A DNA stretch of 64,000 bases from an uncultured Flavobacteriaceae bacterium (GCA_947494565.1 CANLVG010000006.1:124001-188000), one strand, 5' to 3'; shown: positions 53,733-63,975, counted from the first letter of the stretch. Notes: generated from the sequence alone by a model not told the origin. Numbers and translations are program-made.

Positions 53733-54250
53733 TTAGTACACAAATGAACGAAAGTCAGTAAAATAGATTTTTACTGGTTTTTTGTTTCCATTTGAGAGCA
53801 AATCTCTTAGTGTCCTGCTTTTTAGAGAATAAAGTTCTAAATTTATAGTACGACCACCTTTATTTGACTTTTGAGGCAATTTGGCTTTCGTTGAACCAAT
53901 TTTATAATCAAAAACGGGAGTAACTACAACTTCACACAACTGAAGAATAACAAAGGCTTTATCCATTATGAACCCCTTGAAATGTGGAAGTAGCGTTTCG
54001 GTTTTCAAGAATTTTAGAACGGGTCTCAAAGAAGACTTCGCTGCAAACCTTGTTGAGAAAGACTGGACAATAACTTTCCGATTGGAAAGCCAAACTCATA
54101 TCGAATGATTTTAGTAGGGCAGTATTGAAAATTATTGAAAGTGTAAGAATCAGGTTCGGTAAAACGATTTTTATGACTAGTACATAGTTTTTTGAAAGCT
54201 ACCATTTTACAAAGCAATAGTAATTTAATTAAAACTTTAATCCCTTCCAA
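53733..54250 (-). pseudogene. Possible broken small gene
   Basis: Two short overlapping reading frames on the reverse strand (74 and 98 codons, meeting near 54026) might be one former gene interrupted by a stop. No family was recognised and codon use is not convincing; it may be noncoding sequence after the papain-like gene. Confidence 0.2.
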
Positions 54251-55962
54251 CCGCCTGGTAAATCTATGGGATACCCCTTTTCCATTTGATAAAGATTCAA
54301 GCGAATGTATCTACCTTCTTTAAAGATATAGAGGCGATTTTCGACCTCGGGAAATGCCAAGACTGCCTCAATATTGCTATGGAAGTACTCGTCAATTTTC
54401 CACCCTCCAGGTAATTGCTTTGGCGTTTCAAAACCTGGGGCAATAGTGGTCCCCACAAAACCGATATACTCATTTCCTTTAAAAAAGTAGGTCTTTCCGT
54501 TGACATAGGAAACCCCATCAATACCAGATTGAAATTTTTCCGGTAGTCCCTTCCAACCACCAGGCAAATCCCTCGGATACCCTTCGTCTAACCTAAAGCC
54601 TTTTTGACCTTTTGGAGGGCTTATACGGATATATTGATTTTCTTTGAAAAAGTAAATCTTTCCGTTTGGAGGGTAGAGAAAGGCGGCATCTAGGTCCTGT
54701 TGAAAATGAGTAGGTAAATCAGGCCAACCTAAGCTAATTGATTTGGGGTACCCTTCGTTCCTTGTAAAGCCCGTATAGCGTGAATATTCTGATCCTCTAA
54801 AGAAATAGGAATGTCCACCGTAGTATACGGCTGCATCAACAACGATTAAATTTGATGAGCTTACAGGAGGGATGATAGGCTTAGCTGGCGGAATGGGCCT
54901 TACCACATCGCCAACTATGGATACCTTTGGAGTTGCAGTTATCGCTGTACAATAACTACCTATTCCTAAATTATTATAATTTATCCATGCGAAGCCATTT
55001 TCTCCCCAATCCGTCCCCCAAGAATTTTTAATCAACCAGGCTGTTTTTTCATCATCCCAACCTATTATTTGTACTTTATGATTTGCTTTCTGATCATATT
55101 CTACCGAATCGATATTGTAAACCCCGTTCGTATAATATTTAAAGGTATCCGAAATGGTAACTGCTGTTGAAACCGAACCGTAGTAGCAAAGGGCATTTTT
55201 TAGCTGGCGAACTCGTTGATCGCGATTCTCATTCGTAATGGAGGCCCCCAATAGGTCAAAGGTCTCAATACCGTAGGTTTTTGAACTAGGATCGGTAAGG
55301 CATACCATTTTTGCTGCCTTGTATGGCATCGTTTTTTCATCCACCACACCTATGGGGTTTTGTAATTCTTGCCAGGTCCTGATCAAAGAACCTTCATAGC
55401 AGTTACCACCAATAGTGCAATTTATCAAGTATTGCTCTGACAAGTCCATATCTTGAACCGTTCCATTTTGCCTTATTAAGTGAGCGGTTTCAAGCATTGA
55501 AATTGCAGTAAAGGCCCAATTACTGCCGCAAGCCTCTTGAAATTTTGGTTTAGTGACCAAATTCATTGCCCTAAGGTCGAATGAAGCCCTGTTTACCCAT
55601 TCCTTAATCTCATTACCTGCTAAGTGACTATCGGTATCTTTTTCAGGGTCAATAATACGCACCTCAAAATTATCTTGCCCTTCTAGGTTCAAAGACTTTC
55701 CGGTGATTTCTGATAAATCATATTTACTTACACCAGTAGGGCCGACCTGAAAGGTCCAATTGTCGTTTTTGCCCTGCTCCCTGAGGACTATGAACTTTTG
55801 TTGAGCTTCTGTTGAGATGGTCTGTTCAAGAGTTCTATACGCTTCAGATATCGAAGGCATTTGCGCCTTAGCATTGAATATAAAGCAAAGGAATACAATT
55901 AGTGTCAACTGAAGAAAGGACCCTTTATTTGGATTGAATTTCTTATCATATTTTGATTTCAT
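54229..55962 (-). CDS. Papain-fold (C1A) protein with hemopexin repeats, catalytic Cys lost
   Basis: The 577-residue protein has a signal peptide, a C1A peptidase domain (about 125-340) and four hemopexin-like repeats (about 370-577; repeated YFFKGNEYI and LPGGWKGL). Papain-like enzymes use Cys25 in CGSCW; here residues 145-149 read CGSNW, so the nucleophile is Asn148 (codon AAT, 55521-55519). His295 (NHKVQII) and Asn313 (KNSWGTDWG) remain. It is thus likely a non-catalytic binding protein, exported and perhaps surface-attached. Confidence 0.87.
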   Translation of the reverse strand: MKSKYDKKFNPNKGSFLQLTLIVFLCFIFNAKAQMPSISEAYRTLEQTISTEAQQKFIVLREQGKNDNWTFQVGPTGVSKYDLSEITGKSLNLEGQDNFEVRIIDPEKDTDSHLAGNEIKEWVNRASFDLRAMNLVTKPKFQEACGSNWAFTAISMLETAHLIRQNGTVQDMDLSEQYLINCTIGGNCYEGSLIRTWQELQNPIGVVDEKTMPYKAAKMVCLTDPSSKTYGIETFDLLGASITNENRDQRVRQLKNALCYYGSVSTAVTISDTFKYYTNGVYNIDSVEYDQKANHKVQIIGWDDEKTAWLIKNSWGTDWGENGFAWINYNNLGIGSYCTAITATPKVSIVGDVVRPIPPAKPIIPPVSSSNLIVVDAAVYYGGHSYFFRGSEYSRYTGFTRNEGYPKSISLGWPDLPTHFQQDLDAAFLYPPNGKIYFFKENQYIRISPPKGQKGFRLDEGYPRDLPGGWKGLPEKFQSGIDGVSYVNGKTYFFKGNEYIGFVGTTIAPGFETPKQLPGGWKIDEYFHSNIEAVLAFPEVENRLYIFKEGRYIRLNLYQMEKGYPIDLPGGWKGLKF

Positions 55963-56099
55963 AAATTTGATGTATGTTGTGAGTTCTACGGCCGAACCTG
56001 GTTAGATTATTGTTATTATTTAATGTTTTCATTGTTTTGTTTTTGTGATGGCAACTTAACAAATGGCTGCTCTTTTTCAGGTTTCTTTGGACTTCCAGT

Positions 56100-59021
56100 T
56101 TACCACCAGGACGCCCAAATTGTGTTTCCCATCAATGGATTACATGGATCACTTCTCATTTTGTCACAAGCGCAAATGGGATCCTGCCTCCCATAATAAT
56201 TTTTCAAGACAAATTTTTTATTTTCCCATTGTGTATTTTTTGAAGAAGTTTCTTTTAAGACACCAACCCCTGTTTTAGAATCCCAAACATCAACGACTGC
56301 TATGTTCCTTTTTTCTAGGGTCTTGAACCTTGGATGGTGATCTGTACGGTCTTTGAAACTGAAATTACCAGAAAGTTCAAAGGTGGTCTCAGTATCCTGC
56401 TGTGACCTATAAGCCTTGTAGAACATATCCCAATCGGAGTACCCGTATTGATAGATATTGCTGTATTTGCCGGTAAAGTTTTTTTGTTGGGTGAGCAGAT
56501 CGTAAATGGTAAATTTTTCTTGTAGATATCGATGCGAAATCTTCTCCCCTGGAATTCCTGCGGCCGACTCATTGTCAATATGGTATTTCCCCGTCGAGGG
56601 TAGTATGATGTGTTCTGCCGGTCTCAGTTCTATGGGTATGATGATACCTTCATTAGGTATAAATTCCGGAAACGGAATGGACGGTAAGCTTCTAAAAACA
56701 GTTCTGCTATCTTTTAGCTGTAAATGCGGAAATGAGCTAAAGTCTTCCCCTAAGATCAACTCGTATGCGTTTCTATTTTTAACTTTTACCTCAAGGTATA
56801 AATGAGCATTATGTGGTGCGTACATTGGAATTAATTTGCCCCAGGTTGCCGGATCTTCAGCGTCGTACTTTCCAGGAGGTATAGTTTTATCCAACTGCCT
56901 ACTAAACTCATCTTTTGCCAATTGATAGGAAGCTTCGTAGGCGGCTGCCCGAATCGCAGGTGAAAGTGCCTCACTTACTAATTGGTCAGCCCCGCCAACA
57001 GCATATGCGGCACCTTGGGTCGCCAAATATTCTATACCATGTTCCCTAAGTTGTTCCAAATTAGGAATTTCTGGAGGCATTCCCAAGGCTGCCAAGCCCA
57101 CATTGATTCCAACCTCCACCACTGATGAAACATTCTTTTCACAGGTGGGTGTTGGATCAACGATTCCACAAACCCCTTTGGCGGCAACACTGGCGGCCAG
57201 ACTTTTTGCACCGTCGTATATCCCCTGCCATTGACTGGTCGTCTGATTGAATAGATCAGCAAACTGTTCAAAGAAATCCATGTCATCTCGAATGGCTCTA
57301 CGAACCTTATTGATACTATATCGGCAACCCACTTTGGTCAAAGTTTTATATTGATGAAAAGACTCCATGTTTTCGACTTCCGGGTTGAATTTCTTGCCAT
57401 CACTCCCGAAATGGGTAAATCTCGGGGGCACATAACTCCTGATACGCACATCAAATAGTAATTGGAAAAGTTCAGGGCAGAAATTCCCCTCTGGACATAG
57501 ACTGGCTATCGTCAAAGGGGAAGTATTGTGAACTGGAAGTTTCCAGGCAGAGACGTTCTTGGGAGGTAAAAATTCGGCATTACCTTTGTTTATGCTTAGA
57601 AAAGGTTTTTTTTGAGTGACATTCCCAGGAGCGAACAGGACCTTCTCACCAGCGAACAAATAATTGCCCCAAAACCCTCCTTGCGCTATAGCTTGTATTT
57701 CTTGGTTAAAACCCGAAGGCAAACCCTTCCAAAAATCTTTTAACTTTCCGGAATGTATTTTTTGCCAATTTTCGAAAATGACAAAGTCCTCGTTTTTTAT
57801 CAGAACCACTTGGGCTTTTCCCTTGGGGGAGGTTACAGCAATGGCAGCATCTATATCACGTTGAAAGATTTTAGGCAAACCTTTGAATCCCCCAGGCAAC
57901 TTTTTAGGATAACCAGCCTCAACCTTAAAACCGGACAGGCGAATGTATTGTCCGCCTTTGAACATATATGTTTTTTTTGTAGGAGGATAGTAAAATGCAG
58001 CATCTATACCAGTGTGGAAGTAATCTGGCATATTTTGCCATCCTCCAGGCAATTGTTTGGGGTAATCCGATAAAAGTTCAGGAGCTTCTTTTCCTGTAAC
58101 GTCGAATTTATATTTGTAATATTTTTTACCGAAAAAGACATAAGTTCCCTGATCAGGAATTGTTACGGAAGCTCCAGCCGCGATTTTGGTCAATGGTTTA
58201 ACAGGTATGGGATCATTGATGCCAATTTTCAGCTCTTTGATATTTTTAGGGACGCCCCATCGAAGTTTAGATTTGTTTACAACCCAAAAGGGTCGTTCGG
58301 CATCTACCGTACTAGTGGAGGTTTCCGTTCCAGGAGCAAATAAATACCTTCCTCCATTGAAAAGATAGGTACCTCTATTATCAAATTTCAACATAGCTTG
58401 TGTGGCTACATGAAACCCCTGAGGTAGTTGTCCCCAAAGATTATTAACATTACCGCTGGTACCTTGGATGAACTTTCCTCCAAAATCATAAAACACATAG
58501 AATTTACCTTTTTTTATAAATATGATATTACCACCTTTAGGATACCTTCCCCCTGAACTCATCCATACTGCAGCGTCGATTCCTTCACCAATCTCTTTAC
58601 TGCTTAGTTTGAAATCAGTGTTTTCAGCGGAAATCTTTTTGGGATATCCTTTGTCTACCTTGATCCCAGTTAATCGTATATATTGGTCGCCCTTAAAAAA
58701 ATATGTTTTTTTTGTCGGAGGATAGTAGAAGGCGGCATCAATTGCTGAATGGAAATAAGCAGGAAGGTTTTGCCATCCTCCAGGGAATTTTCTAGGATAG
58801 TTTTTCAATAACTCCATTGTAGAGCCATTCATTTTGTATTTATAGTATTCTTTGCCTTTAAAAACATAGATTCCGTGTTCCGGAATTTGGACGGCAGCTA
58901 TTTTAGAAGGCGCAAAACTATTTTTAGTTGTGAGTGCGTCCTCTTCAGCAGATGCCATCATCTCGAAACAGAAAAAACTCAGCACAATAAAAACAAAACA
59001 ACGCTTAAATTGGGTATTCAT
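56100..59021 (-). CDS. Large secreted protein with hemopexin repeats
   Basis: The ATG at 59021 is chosen because it gives a signal peptide (MNTQFKRCFVFIVLSFFCF), yielding 973 residues. Two blocks of hemopexin-like repeats (about 30-240 and 265-465; YMFKGGQYIRLSG, GYPKKLPGGFKGLP) are followed by a region of no recognised family, partly helical, ending in a domain with KTGVGVLKETSS. Hemopexin repeats form a propeller that binds proteins or toxins; related insecticidal and venom-like proteins exist. It is cotranscribed with the small secreted gene upstream. Confidence 0.75.
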   Translation of the reverse strand: MNTQFKRCFVFIVLSFFCFEMMASAEEDALTTKNSFAPSKIAAVQIPEHGIYVFKGKEYYKYKMNGSTMELLKNYPRKFPGGWQNLPAYFHSAIDAAFYYPPTKKTYFFKGDQYIRLTGIKVDKGYPKKISAENTDFKLSSKEIGEGIDAAVWMSSGGRYPKGGNIIFIKKGKFYVFYDFGGKFIQGTSGNVNNLWGQLPQGFHVATQAMLKFDNRGTYLFNGGRYLFAPGTETSTSTVDAERPFWVVNKSKLRWGVPKNIKELKIGINDPIPVKPLTKIAAGASVTIPDQGTYVFFGKKYYKYKFDVTGKEAPELLSDYPKQLPGGWQNMPDYFHTGIDAAFYYPPTKKTYMFKGGQYIRLSGFKVEAGYPKKLPGGFKGLPKIFQRDIDAAIAVTSPKGKAQVVLIKNEDFVIFENWQKIHSGKLKDFWKGLPSGFNQEIQAIAQGGFWGNYLFAGEKVLFAPGNVTQKKPFLSINKGNAEFLPPKNVSAWKLPVHNTSPLTIASLCPEGNFCPELFQLLFDVRIRSYVPPRFTHFGSDGKKFNPEVENMESFHQYKTLTKVGCRYSINKVRRAIRDDMDFFEQFADLFNQTTSQWQGIYDGAKSLAASVAAKGVCGIVDPTPTCEKNVSSVVEVGINVGLAALGMPPEIPNLEQLREHGIEYLATQGAAYAVGGADQLVSEALSPAIRAAAYEASYQLAKDEFSRQLDKTIPPGKYDAEDPATWGKLIPMYAPHNAHLYLEVKVKNRNAYELILGEDFSSFPHLQLKDSRTVFRSLPSIPFPEFIPNEGIIIPIELRPAEHIILPSTGKYHIDNESAAGIPGEKISHRYLQEKFTIYDLLTQQKNFTGKYSNIYQYGYSDWDMFYKAYRSQQDTETTFELSGNFSFKDRTDHHPRFKTLEKRNIAVVDVWDSKTGVGVLKETSSKNTQWENKKFVLKNYYGRQDPICACDKMRSDPCNPLMGNTIWASWW

Positions 59022-59034
59022 AACAGTACGGCTT

Positions 59035-59541
59035 TTATTTAAAATAGTCGGTAACCAATGATTTATGGTAATAGCGTATATGGCCTCTACCTTTGAAATT
59101 AAAAATGATGATATACTCTTTACTTTCACGAAATAGCTTTTCGTAAAACCTTAAGTCAGCGGTTTCATATACTGGCGGTCCTGTATTGATTAAAATTTGA
59201 CCTGGAATTTCGGTCTTGCCGGAAACTTCGATCGACATGTTCTTATTATTAGTAGGTACAGTTAGATTTGAACTCGGCATATATTGAATACTCGTAGCCT
59301 CAATAGGCCAAACCTTGTTGTCCCAGTAGGTATAGAAATTGGGGTATGTGGGATTAAATTTGCCAGGACCGATGAAATTCGAATTTGAAAGTGTTGATTT
59401 CTTAATCTTGAATAAGGAGGCTTTGGCGGTACTTTTCTGAGGTGCTATGGAGCCGGTATTTTCTTTTTTTGGTTCGCCCTGCTGTCCAATTAAAAGTTGC
59501 GCAACCAATACACACATTAACAATTTCAATGCTTTTTTCAT
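59035..59541 (-). CDS. Small secreted protein upstream of the hemopexin gene
   Basis: The 168-residue protein has a signal peptide (MKKALKLLMCVLVAQLLIG) and no recognised domain. The start of the next gene is 13 bases away, so the two probably form an operon with the papain-like gene. Function unknown. Confidence 0.65.
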   Translation of the reverse strand: MKKALKLLMCVLVAQLLIGQQGEPKKENTGSIAPQKSTAKASLFKIKKSTLSNSNFIGPGKFNPTYPNFYTYWDNKVWPIEATSIQYMPSSNLTVPTNNKNMSIEVSGKTEIPGQILINTGPPVYETADLRFYEKLFRESKEYIIIFNFKGRGHIRYYHKSLVTDYFK

Positions 59542-59693
59542 AAGCTATAATTTGACCGAAATGAATTGTCAGTATTGAAACTAGAGGTGATATTCGCTTT
59601 TTCGCAAAATACTCACTTGGGGGAAGACCCTAAAGATAGAAGTATGGCCTTGTAGCTTGTTGTAAAAATCGGTCTTTTCTAAAAGAAGATATT

Positions 59694-60536
59694 TTAGTCT
59701 GCCTTCAGAATAAGTGGATCGTCAATCCAAACATCCTTGAAAAATTTGAATTTCTCAATGTGGAAATTCCTAGGTGAGTCTCCACAGTATTTTTTGAAAT
59801 CCTTAGAAAAATGGGATATATCGTAGTATCCAAAAAATGAGCTAAGCGCATAAAAGTCATTTTTATTTACCGAGTTCATCTCCGAAAACAAAAAGTTAAA
59901 CCTTGTTATACGCGTATATGTGGAGGGCGGAATTCCTACGGTTTCTTTAAATTGCTTTCTGAAGTATCTAATGCTTACATTAAATTTTGCCGTTAAATTT
60001 TTTATCCTGATACAGCCTTTTTTTTCAAGTATCTCTTCTACGGCGAGATCGATTATGTTGGGAGAGAACTTTTTACAACCTAAGAACTGAAGCAGAATAT
60101 CTTCAAAGATTTTGATGCGCTCATTAATATTCAAATTGAAATCTAAAAGCGGATTGAAATAGCGATGCTCATATTTCCAAAGTTCGTTAAGAGGAACTAC
60201 TTCGTCAACAAGTGTTGAGACATCTTTTTTTGTCAAGTGCCAGAATGCAGTTGGTTTAAGGCATACAACAAAAGCTTCAAAAGAATTTTCATCACAAAGT
60301 AGAGTGCAACTGCTAACCTGTTGACCGGTCGCATACATCTCTGGTAGCTCAAGGATTTTTTTGGTGCTATTATTATGGATTTTAAATTGCCCCAAATGTT
60401 GAAAAACCATGAAGGTATGTCCACTCGGAAGAGAGTATTCATTAAATGTTTCTCCATTTGGCAAGGCTCCACCTTCAATAAGATAGTACATGGCTATATA
60501 AGGCCTGAGAGCTTCTTGAGGTTTATAGATTTTCAT
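59694..60536 (-). CDS. AraC-family regulator
   Basis: The 280-residue protein has a C-terminal AraC helix-turn-helix domain (about 180-270: IKNLTAKFNVSIRYFRKQFK, FGYYDISHFSKDFKKYCG) and an N-terminal sensor with IALYYLIEGG-like start. It lies upstream of the hemopexin locus on the same strand and is a plausible activator of it. Confidence 0.9.
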   Translation of the reverse strand: MKIYKPQEALRPYIAMYYLIEGGALPNGETFNEYSLPSGHTFMVFQHLGQFKIHNNSTKKILELPEMYATGQQVSSCTLLCDENSFEAFVVCLKPTAFWHLTKKDVSTLVDEVVPLNELWKYEHRYFNPLLDFNLNINERIKIFEDILLQFLGCKKFSPNIIDLAVEEILEKKGCIRIKNLTAKFNVSIRYFRKQFKETVGIPPSTYTRITRFNFLFSEMNSVNKNDFYALSSFFGYYDISHFSKDFKKYCGDSPRNFHIEKFKFFKDVWIDDPLILKAD

Positions 60537-60997
60537 AATCCTAATAAAACTAGAGAACTAATTTTGGCCGGTTTGATTATTCTTAAAAGGGCATAAAGCA
60601 TAATCTCGCTTTGGGTTAATGGACTAGAATTAGCACTAATTTACGTGAAAACATTTGAAGCACAACATTGAACAACTCACGAGTACGAACTATACTGGTG
60701 CTCATAAATCATCTAAAAAAATTAGTACCTCAAAGGAAATATGGAATTTGTATCAATTTGTACCCGTTTGAACCGAGTTTAGTATTCGAGTAGCTATTTG
60801 GATAAAGATTTTATAAACCTGATAGTCAATATCGGTATCGAACGTCGAGACTTCTGCTTGGAGGTCATTAGTGTATACAGCTTCTTAGGGAGATTTAAAA
60901 TCGAGTGTATATCGTATTGATTTCATTAAATAGGTTTGGTTGTTATCCGAGTTCAACAGGTGATAAAAAGATAATTAAAGTCCTTATTGGCCTATGA
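60537..60997. other. Intergenic region with dispersed repeat copy 2
   Basis: No gene is seen in these 460 bases. The stretch 60742-60836 repeats 45064-45158 at about 70% identity by eye. The remaining sequence looks featureless. Confidence 0.5.
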
Positions 60998-61369
60998 TTA
61001 GCGACCCATTTTTTTTAAGGCCTTTGCTTGATTGATGCCCATGAGGAATACTATAAACGCAACGCCGGCAATACTATAATTACCAGTATTTGTAACGTTG
61101 AACGGATTTAACAGCAGTAGGCCAATGCTCGCGAGAACCCAGATGAAATCTTGAATGATAATCAATAGGACGCCCCTTCGTCTTTGTTTAAAAATTTCAT
61201 AAATTATGGTACTTGAAAAAAATAATAGTGCAAGGCCTATTACCCAAAAAACGGTCTGGTTATCTAGACCAAATTGCTTTGCAATTTTTTGGTGAAAGAC
61301 AACTAAAGTTAAGCCCGAGAATGCCGAGAATATAGCGTTGATTCCAAGCGCTTTTTGCAATTGACTCAT
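60998..61369 (-). CDS. Small membrane protein
   Basis: This 123-residue protein has about four transmembrane helices (for example GINAIFSAFSGLTLVVF, VFWVIGLALLFFSS, IIQDFIWVLASIGLLLL, SIAGVAFIVFLMGI). No family is recognised with certainty. It is in a run with the next two genes on the same strand. Confidence 0.7.
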   Translation of the reverse strand: MSQLQKALGINAIFSAFSGLTLVVFHQKIAKQFGLDNQTVFWVIGLALLFFSSTIIYEIFKQRRRGVLLIIIQDFIWVLASIGLLLLNPFNVTNTGNYSIAGVAFIVFLMGINQAKALKKMGR

Positions 61370-61383
61370 AATTTCATTCTTTA

Positions 61384-61716
61384 CTAATGATATGACTTTC
61401 CCTTATTCTTTAATAGGTTTCGGGCTTCTTTCCAGTTTGGGAGGTCATTAGCATCAATGGTCATTGTCTTGATTTCTTTTGCCAATGACCGGGCTTGTTT
61501 CATCGCCTCAAGATGAGCACCATTATGGGCGAAAGTTTTAATGTCCTCTTCGTTTCTCCATAGTGTCATGGTATAATGAATTGTCCAAAACCCTTGAGTT
61601 TTATATGAAGCACAATTCGATGCCTTGAGTTGATTCATCACATGAAATGAATAGCGATATAGTTTAAACAAGCTCAAAATGGATTTTAATTCTATGGAGG
61701 TAATGGTAACTTTCAT
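61384..61716 (-). CDS. DUF3291/monooxygenase-like small protein
   Basis: This 110-residue protein resembles the dimeric alpha-beta barrel family of DUF3291/spheroidene-monooxygenase-like proteins (GFWTIHYTMTLWRNEEDIKTF, then GAHLEAMKQA). Activity cannot be inferred. It lies 12-14 bases from each neighbour, suggesting an operon. Confidence 0.65.
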   Translation of the reverse strand: MKVTITSIELKSILSLFKLYRYSFHVMNQLKASNCASYKTQGFWTIHYTMTLWRNEEDIKTFAHNGAHLEAMKQARSLAKEIKTMTIDANDLPNWKEARNLLKNKGKSYH

Positions 61717-61728
61717 TATGGCCTTAAT

Positions 61729-62163
61729 TTAATTTTCCTTTTTGGAGTATTTCAATCTTAGTACGGACTGCTTGCTTTCATCATGTCGATATTGTTTTAG
61801 AGGTTCAAAGCCGTATTTGTTATAGAAAGCTCTTCCAATTCTATTTTCTTCAAAGACCTCGACCTCAATTTGACTATTTCCCTCAAAGACATAATCCACC
61901 AATTTTGTGCCGATACCTCTTGCATGTTCGTCGGGTTTTACAAATAGGCCACCTATCTCATTGTCTAACATCGAAACGAATCCGACCACTTCGTTATCTT
62001 CTTCATACACCCATGTCTTACTATGTGGTAAATACATTTCCCGCATATCGTTTTCTACCTTTTCGACGAACGCTACCTCCAAAAAGGGATGCGCCAAGGC
62101 CGAGGCTTCGAACCATATAGCCATAACGTCTTCCATATCCGTTTCTTTGTAGTCTCTGATCAT
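61729..62163 (-). CDS. GNAT-family N-acetyltransferase
   Basis: The 144-residue protein shows the GNAT acetyl-CoA-binding motif VKPDEHARGIGTKLVDYV (about 84-101) and the C-terminal FYNKYGFEPL strand. Likely acetylates an amine on a small molecule or protein; substrate unknown. Confidence 0.88.
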   Translation of the reverse strand: MIRDYKETDMEDVMAIWFEASALAHPFLEVAFVEKVENDMREMYLPHSKTWVYEEDNEVVGFVSMLDNEIGGLFVKPDEHARGIGTKLVDYVFEGNSQIEVEVFEENRIGRAFYNKYGFEPLKQYRHDESKQSVLRLKYSKKEN

Positions 62164-62252
62164 AAGCGCTGTTTTTAGGTTTCAAGGCAAATATCAGGAT
62201 GAAACCGATTAAAAATGCTTCATGCGCTGATTTGAGACTTTTTTATGAGATC

Positions 62253-63413
62253 TTAACCTGTAAAATGGGCCTTCTGAAACTGCTTTGGTGAGATACCCAT
62301 GTGTTGTTTAAAAGTTCGGTTCAAGGTAGCTTTAGAGTTAAAGCCGCTTTCGATACCGAGGGCGAGAATAGTATATTTTTGATTTTCGGGTATTGCTAAC
62401 AAACTTTTCAAATGTGCTACCCTAAAGTCATTCACATAGTCATAAAATGATTTTTCGGCTTTGGTATTTATGGTCTGAGATATCTTATGGGTGGTAGCTC
62501 CAAGGTGTTCTGACAGGGTTTGGATTTTAAGTTGTGGCTCTAGATATACTTTTTCAACTTCAAACAAGCATTTGATTTCATTGAAAAGCGCATTCATTTC
62601 GCTTTCTGACAGTGAAGAAGACTTGTATTTTATATCTGCCGCTTCTTCGACTTCTAGAGTACCATTGGTGTTTCTTCTATTTTTCGCTATACTATTTTGG
62701 GTCCCTTTAAACTCAGCGATGGCGTATTGTTTAATACCGTGATAACATAAATAGAATAAAGCAAGTACGATTCCGGAATACACTATGGTAAAAGGAATAT
62801 TGATGTCATTCAAAAGGCCGAAGTCAAGGGATAGGAACAATACAAGGCTTAGGACTTCAAGTATTAAAAAAACCAAAGTAAAATTTCGAAACCAATTTAG
62901 ATGAATGGGTTCGATAAATGAATAATAGTCTTTTATCTTTTTTGAATACCTATTTAGCTTTCTCAAAAACCAGGTCATTGCCAGAATGATAAATAGGTAT
63001 TGGGCTTTATAAAAAAATTGATATATGGCCGTTGGAGACCGATATAATCTATCGACTTTTTCAACAGTGTTATAGTCATTGACGTAAACAAAATCGATAA
63101 AAAGAAATACCACAAACACTATGGTATAACTAGGAACCCACCACCAAGACCATTTTAATCGATGTTCTTTATCGACTAAGACCATTCCGTATAGTAAGAA
63201 GCTTGGAAATAAGAGAGTAGTGCTCAACATTTGGAACAAATACTTCGGTGCGCTTAAGCCTTGCCGGATCAAAATATCTGACAGCAACATTGCCCCAAAG
63301 AGCGAAATGGTCAATATGAGCAAGTAATCACTGGTTGTTTTCTTTTTCTTTGGTAGAATAAACAGAAGGAAAATAATAAGGATACCAATGCCGGCAATAT
63401 TAATGTAGATCAT
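62253..63413 (-). CDS. AraC-family regulator with N-terminal membrane domain
   Basis: The 386-residue protein has about seven N-terminal transmembrane helices (residues 1-230) and a C-terminal AraC domain (about 275-380: LSEHLGATTHKISQTINTKA, LALGIESGFNSKATLNRTFK). This architecture is common in Bacteroidota; the membrane part probably senses an envelope signal. Confidence 0.9.
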   Translation of the reverse strand: MIYINIAGIGILIIFLLFILPKKKKTTSDYLLILTISLFGAMLLSDILIRQGLSAPKYLFQMLSTTLLFPSFLLYGMVLVDKEHRLKWSWWWVPSYTIVFVVFLFIDFVYVNDYNTVEKVDRLYRSPTAIYQFFYKAQYLFIILAMTWFLRKLNRYSKKIKDYYSFIEPIHLNWFRNFTLVFLILEVLSLVLFLSLDFGLLNDINIPFTIVYSGIVLALFYLCYHGIKQYAIAEFKGTQNSIAKNRRNTNGTLEVEEAADIKYKSSSLSESEMNALFNEIKCLFEVEKVYLEPQLKIQTLSEHLGATTHKISQTINTKAEKSFYDYVNDFRVAHLKSLLAIPENQKYTILALGIESGFNSKATLNRTFKQHMGISPKQFQKAHFTG

Positions 63414-63648
63414 GTGTGACTTCTACTAAAGGCGGTTTCATTACTTCGCATATTGTATGCGAGGAATAGAAGCATAAAGGTATTTATTTTCTGGTTACTA
63501 GTTCAGACCCTGCAATTTTATCACAGCTACTTCAGTGGTCTCAGGTTGCGGTCTAAACTCCTGCACCTGAAGTGCAGGGATTTAGTCTTTGAGAAAACTA
63601 TGGATTCGAAACCCTTAGTGATTTATTTTCCTTATTTCACTACGAAGC

Positions 63649-63975
63649 TTATGAAGAAATTTTAAATACCCAGGCATGTTTTAAGTTGATGTCCTCTGGC
63701 AACGAAATAATCGTTCCTTCTTCGGTTTGCTCAAATTGAATACTGCCATCATATCCTAAGAGTGCTATACGTTTAATTTTGATTTTTGAAACCGAAAGAT
63801 ATTTTAACGTAATGGTTTGGGTCGGTGTAGCCAAAACCGTTGCGTAAAGGGCACCGTAATTGGTTGTAAAGCGAATATCTGCCTGCGTGAAACCTTTGTT
63901 TTCATGCGACGGAGCGCTCTCCCAATAAATTTCTCCAAACATCTTTTTCATAAATGACCCTAGGGTTATTTGCAT
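63649..63975 (-). pseudogene. C-terminal remnant of a GH29-like alpha-L-fucosidase
   Basis: The 108-residue reading frame resembles the C-terminal beta domain of GH29 fucosidases (GEIYWESAPSHENKGFTQADIRFT). An in-frame stop lies just before its ATG, so the catalytic part is missing or out of frame to the right. It may be a decayed gene cut at the window edge. Confidence 0.45.

Noticed and set aside
53441-54250. Additional real genes between the DUF1593 and papain-like genes
   Set aside because: Only short, interrupted frames without family resemblance; kept as a low-confidence broken gene.
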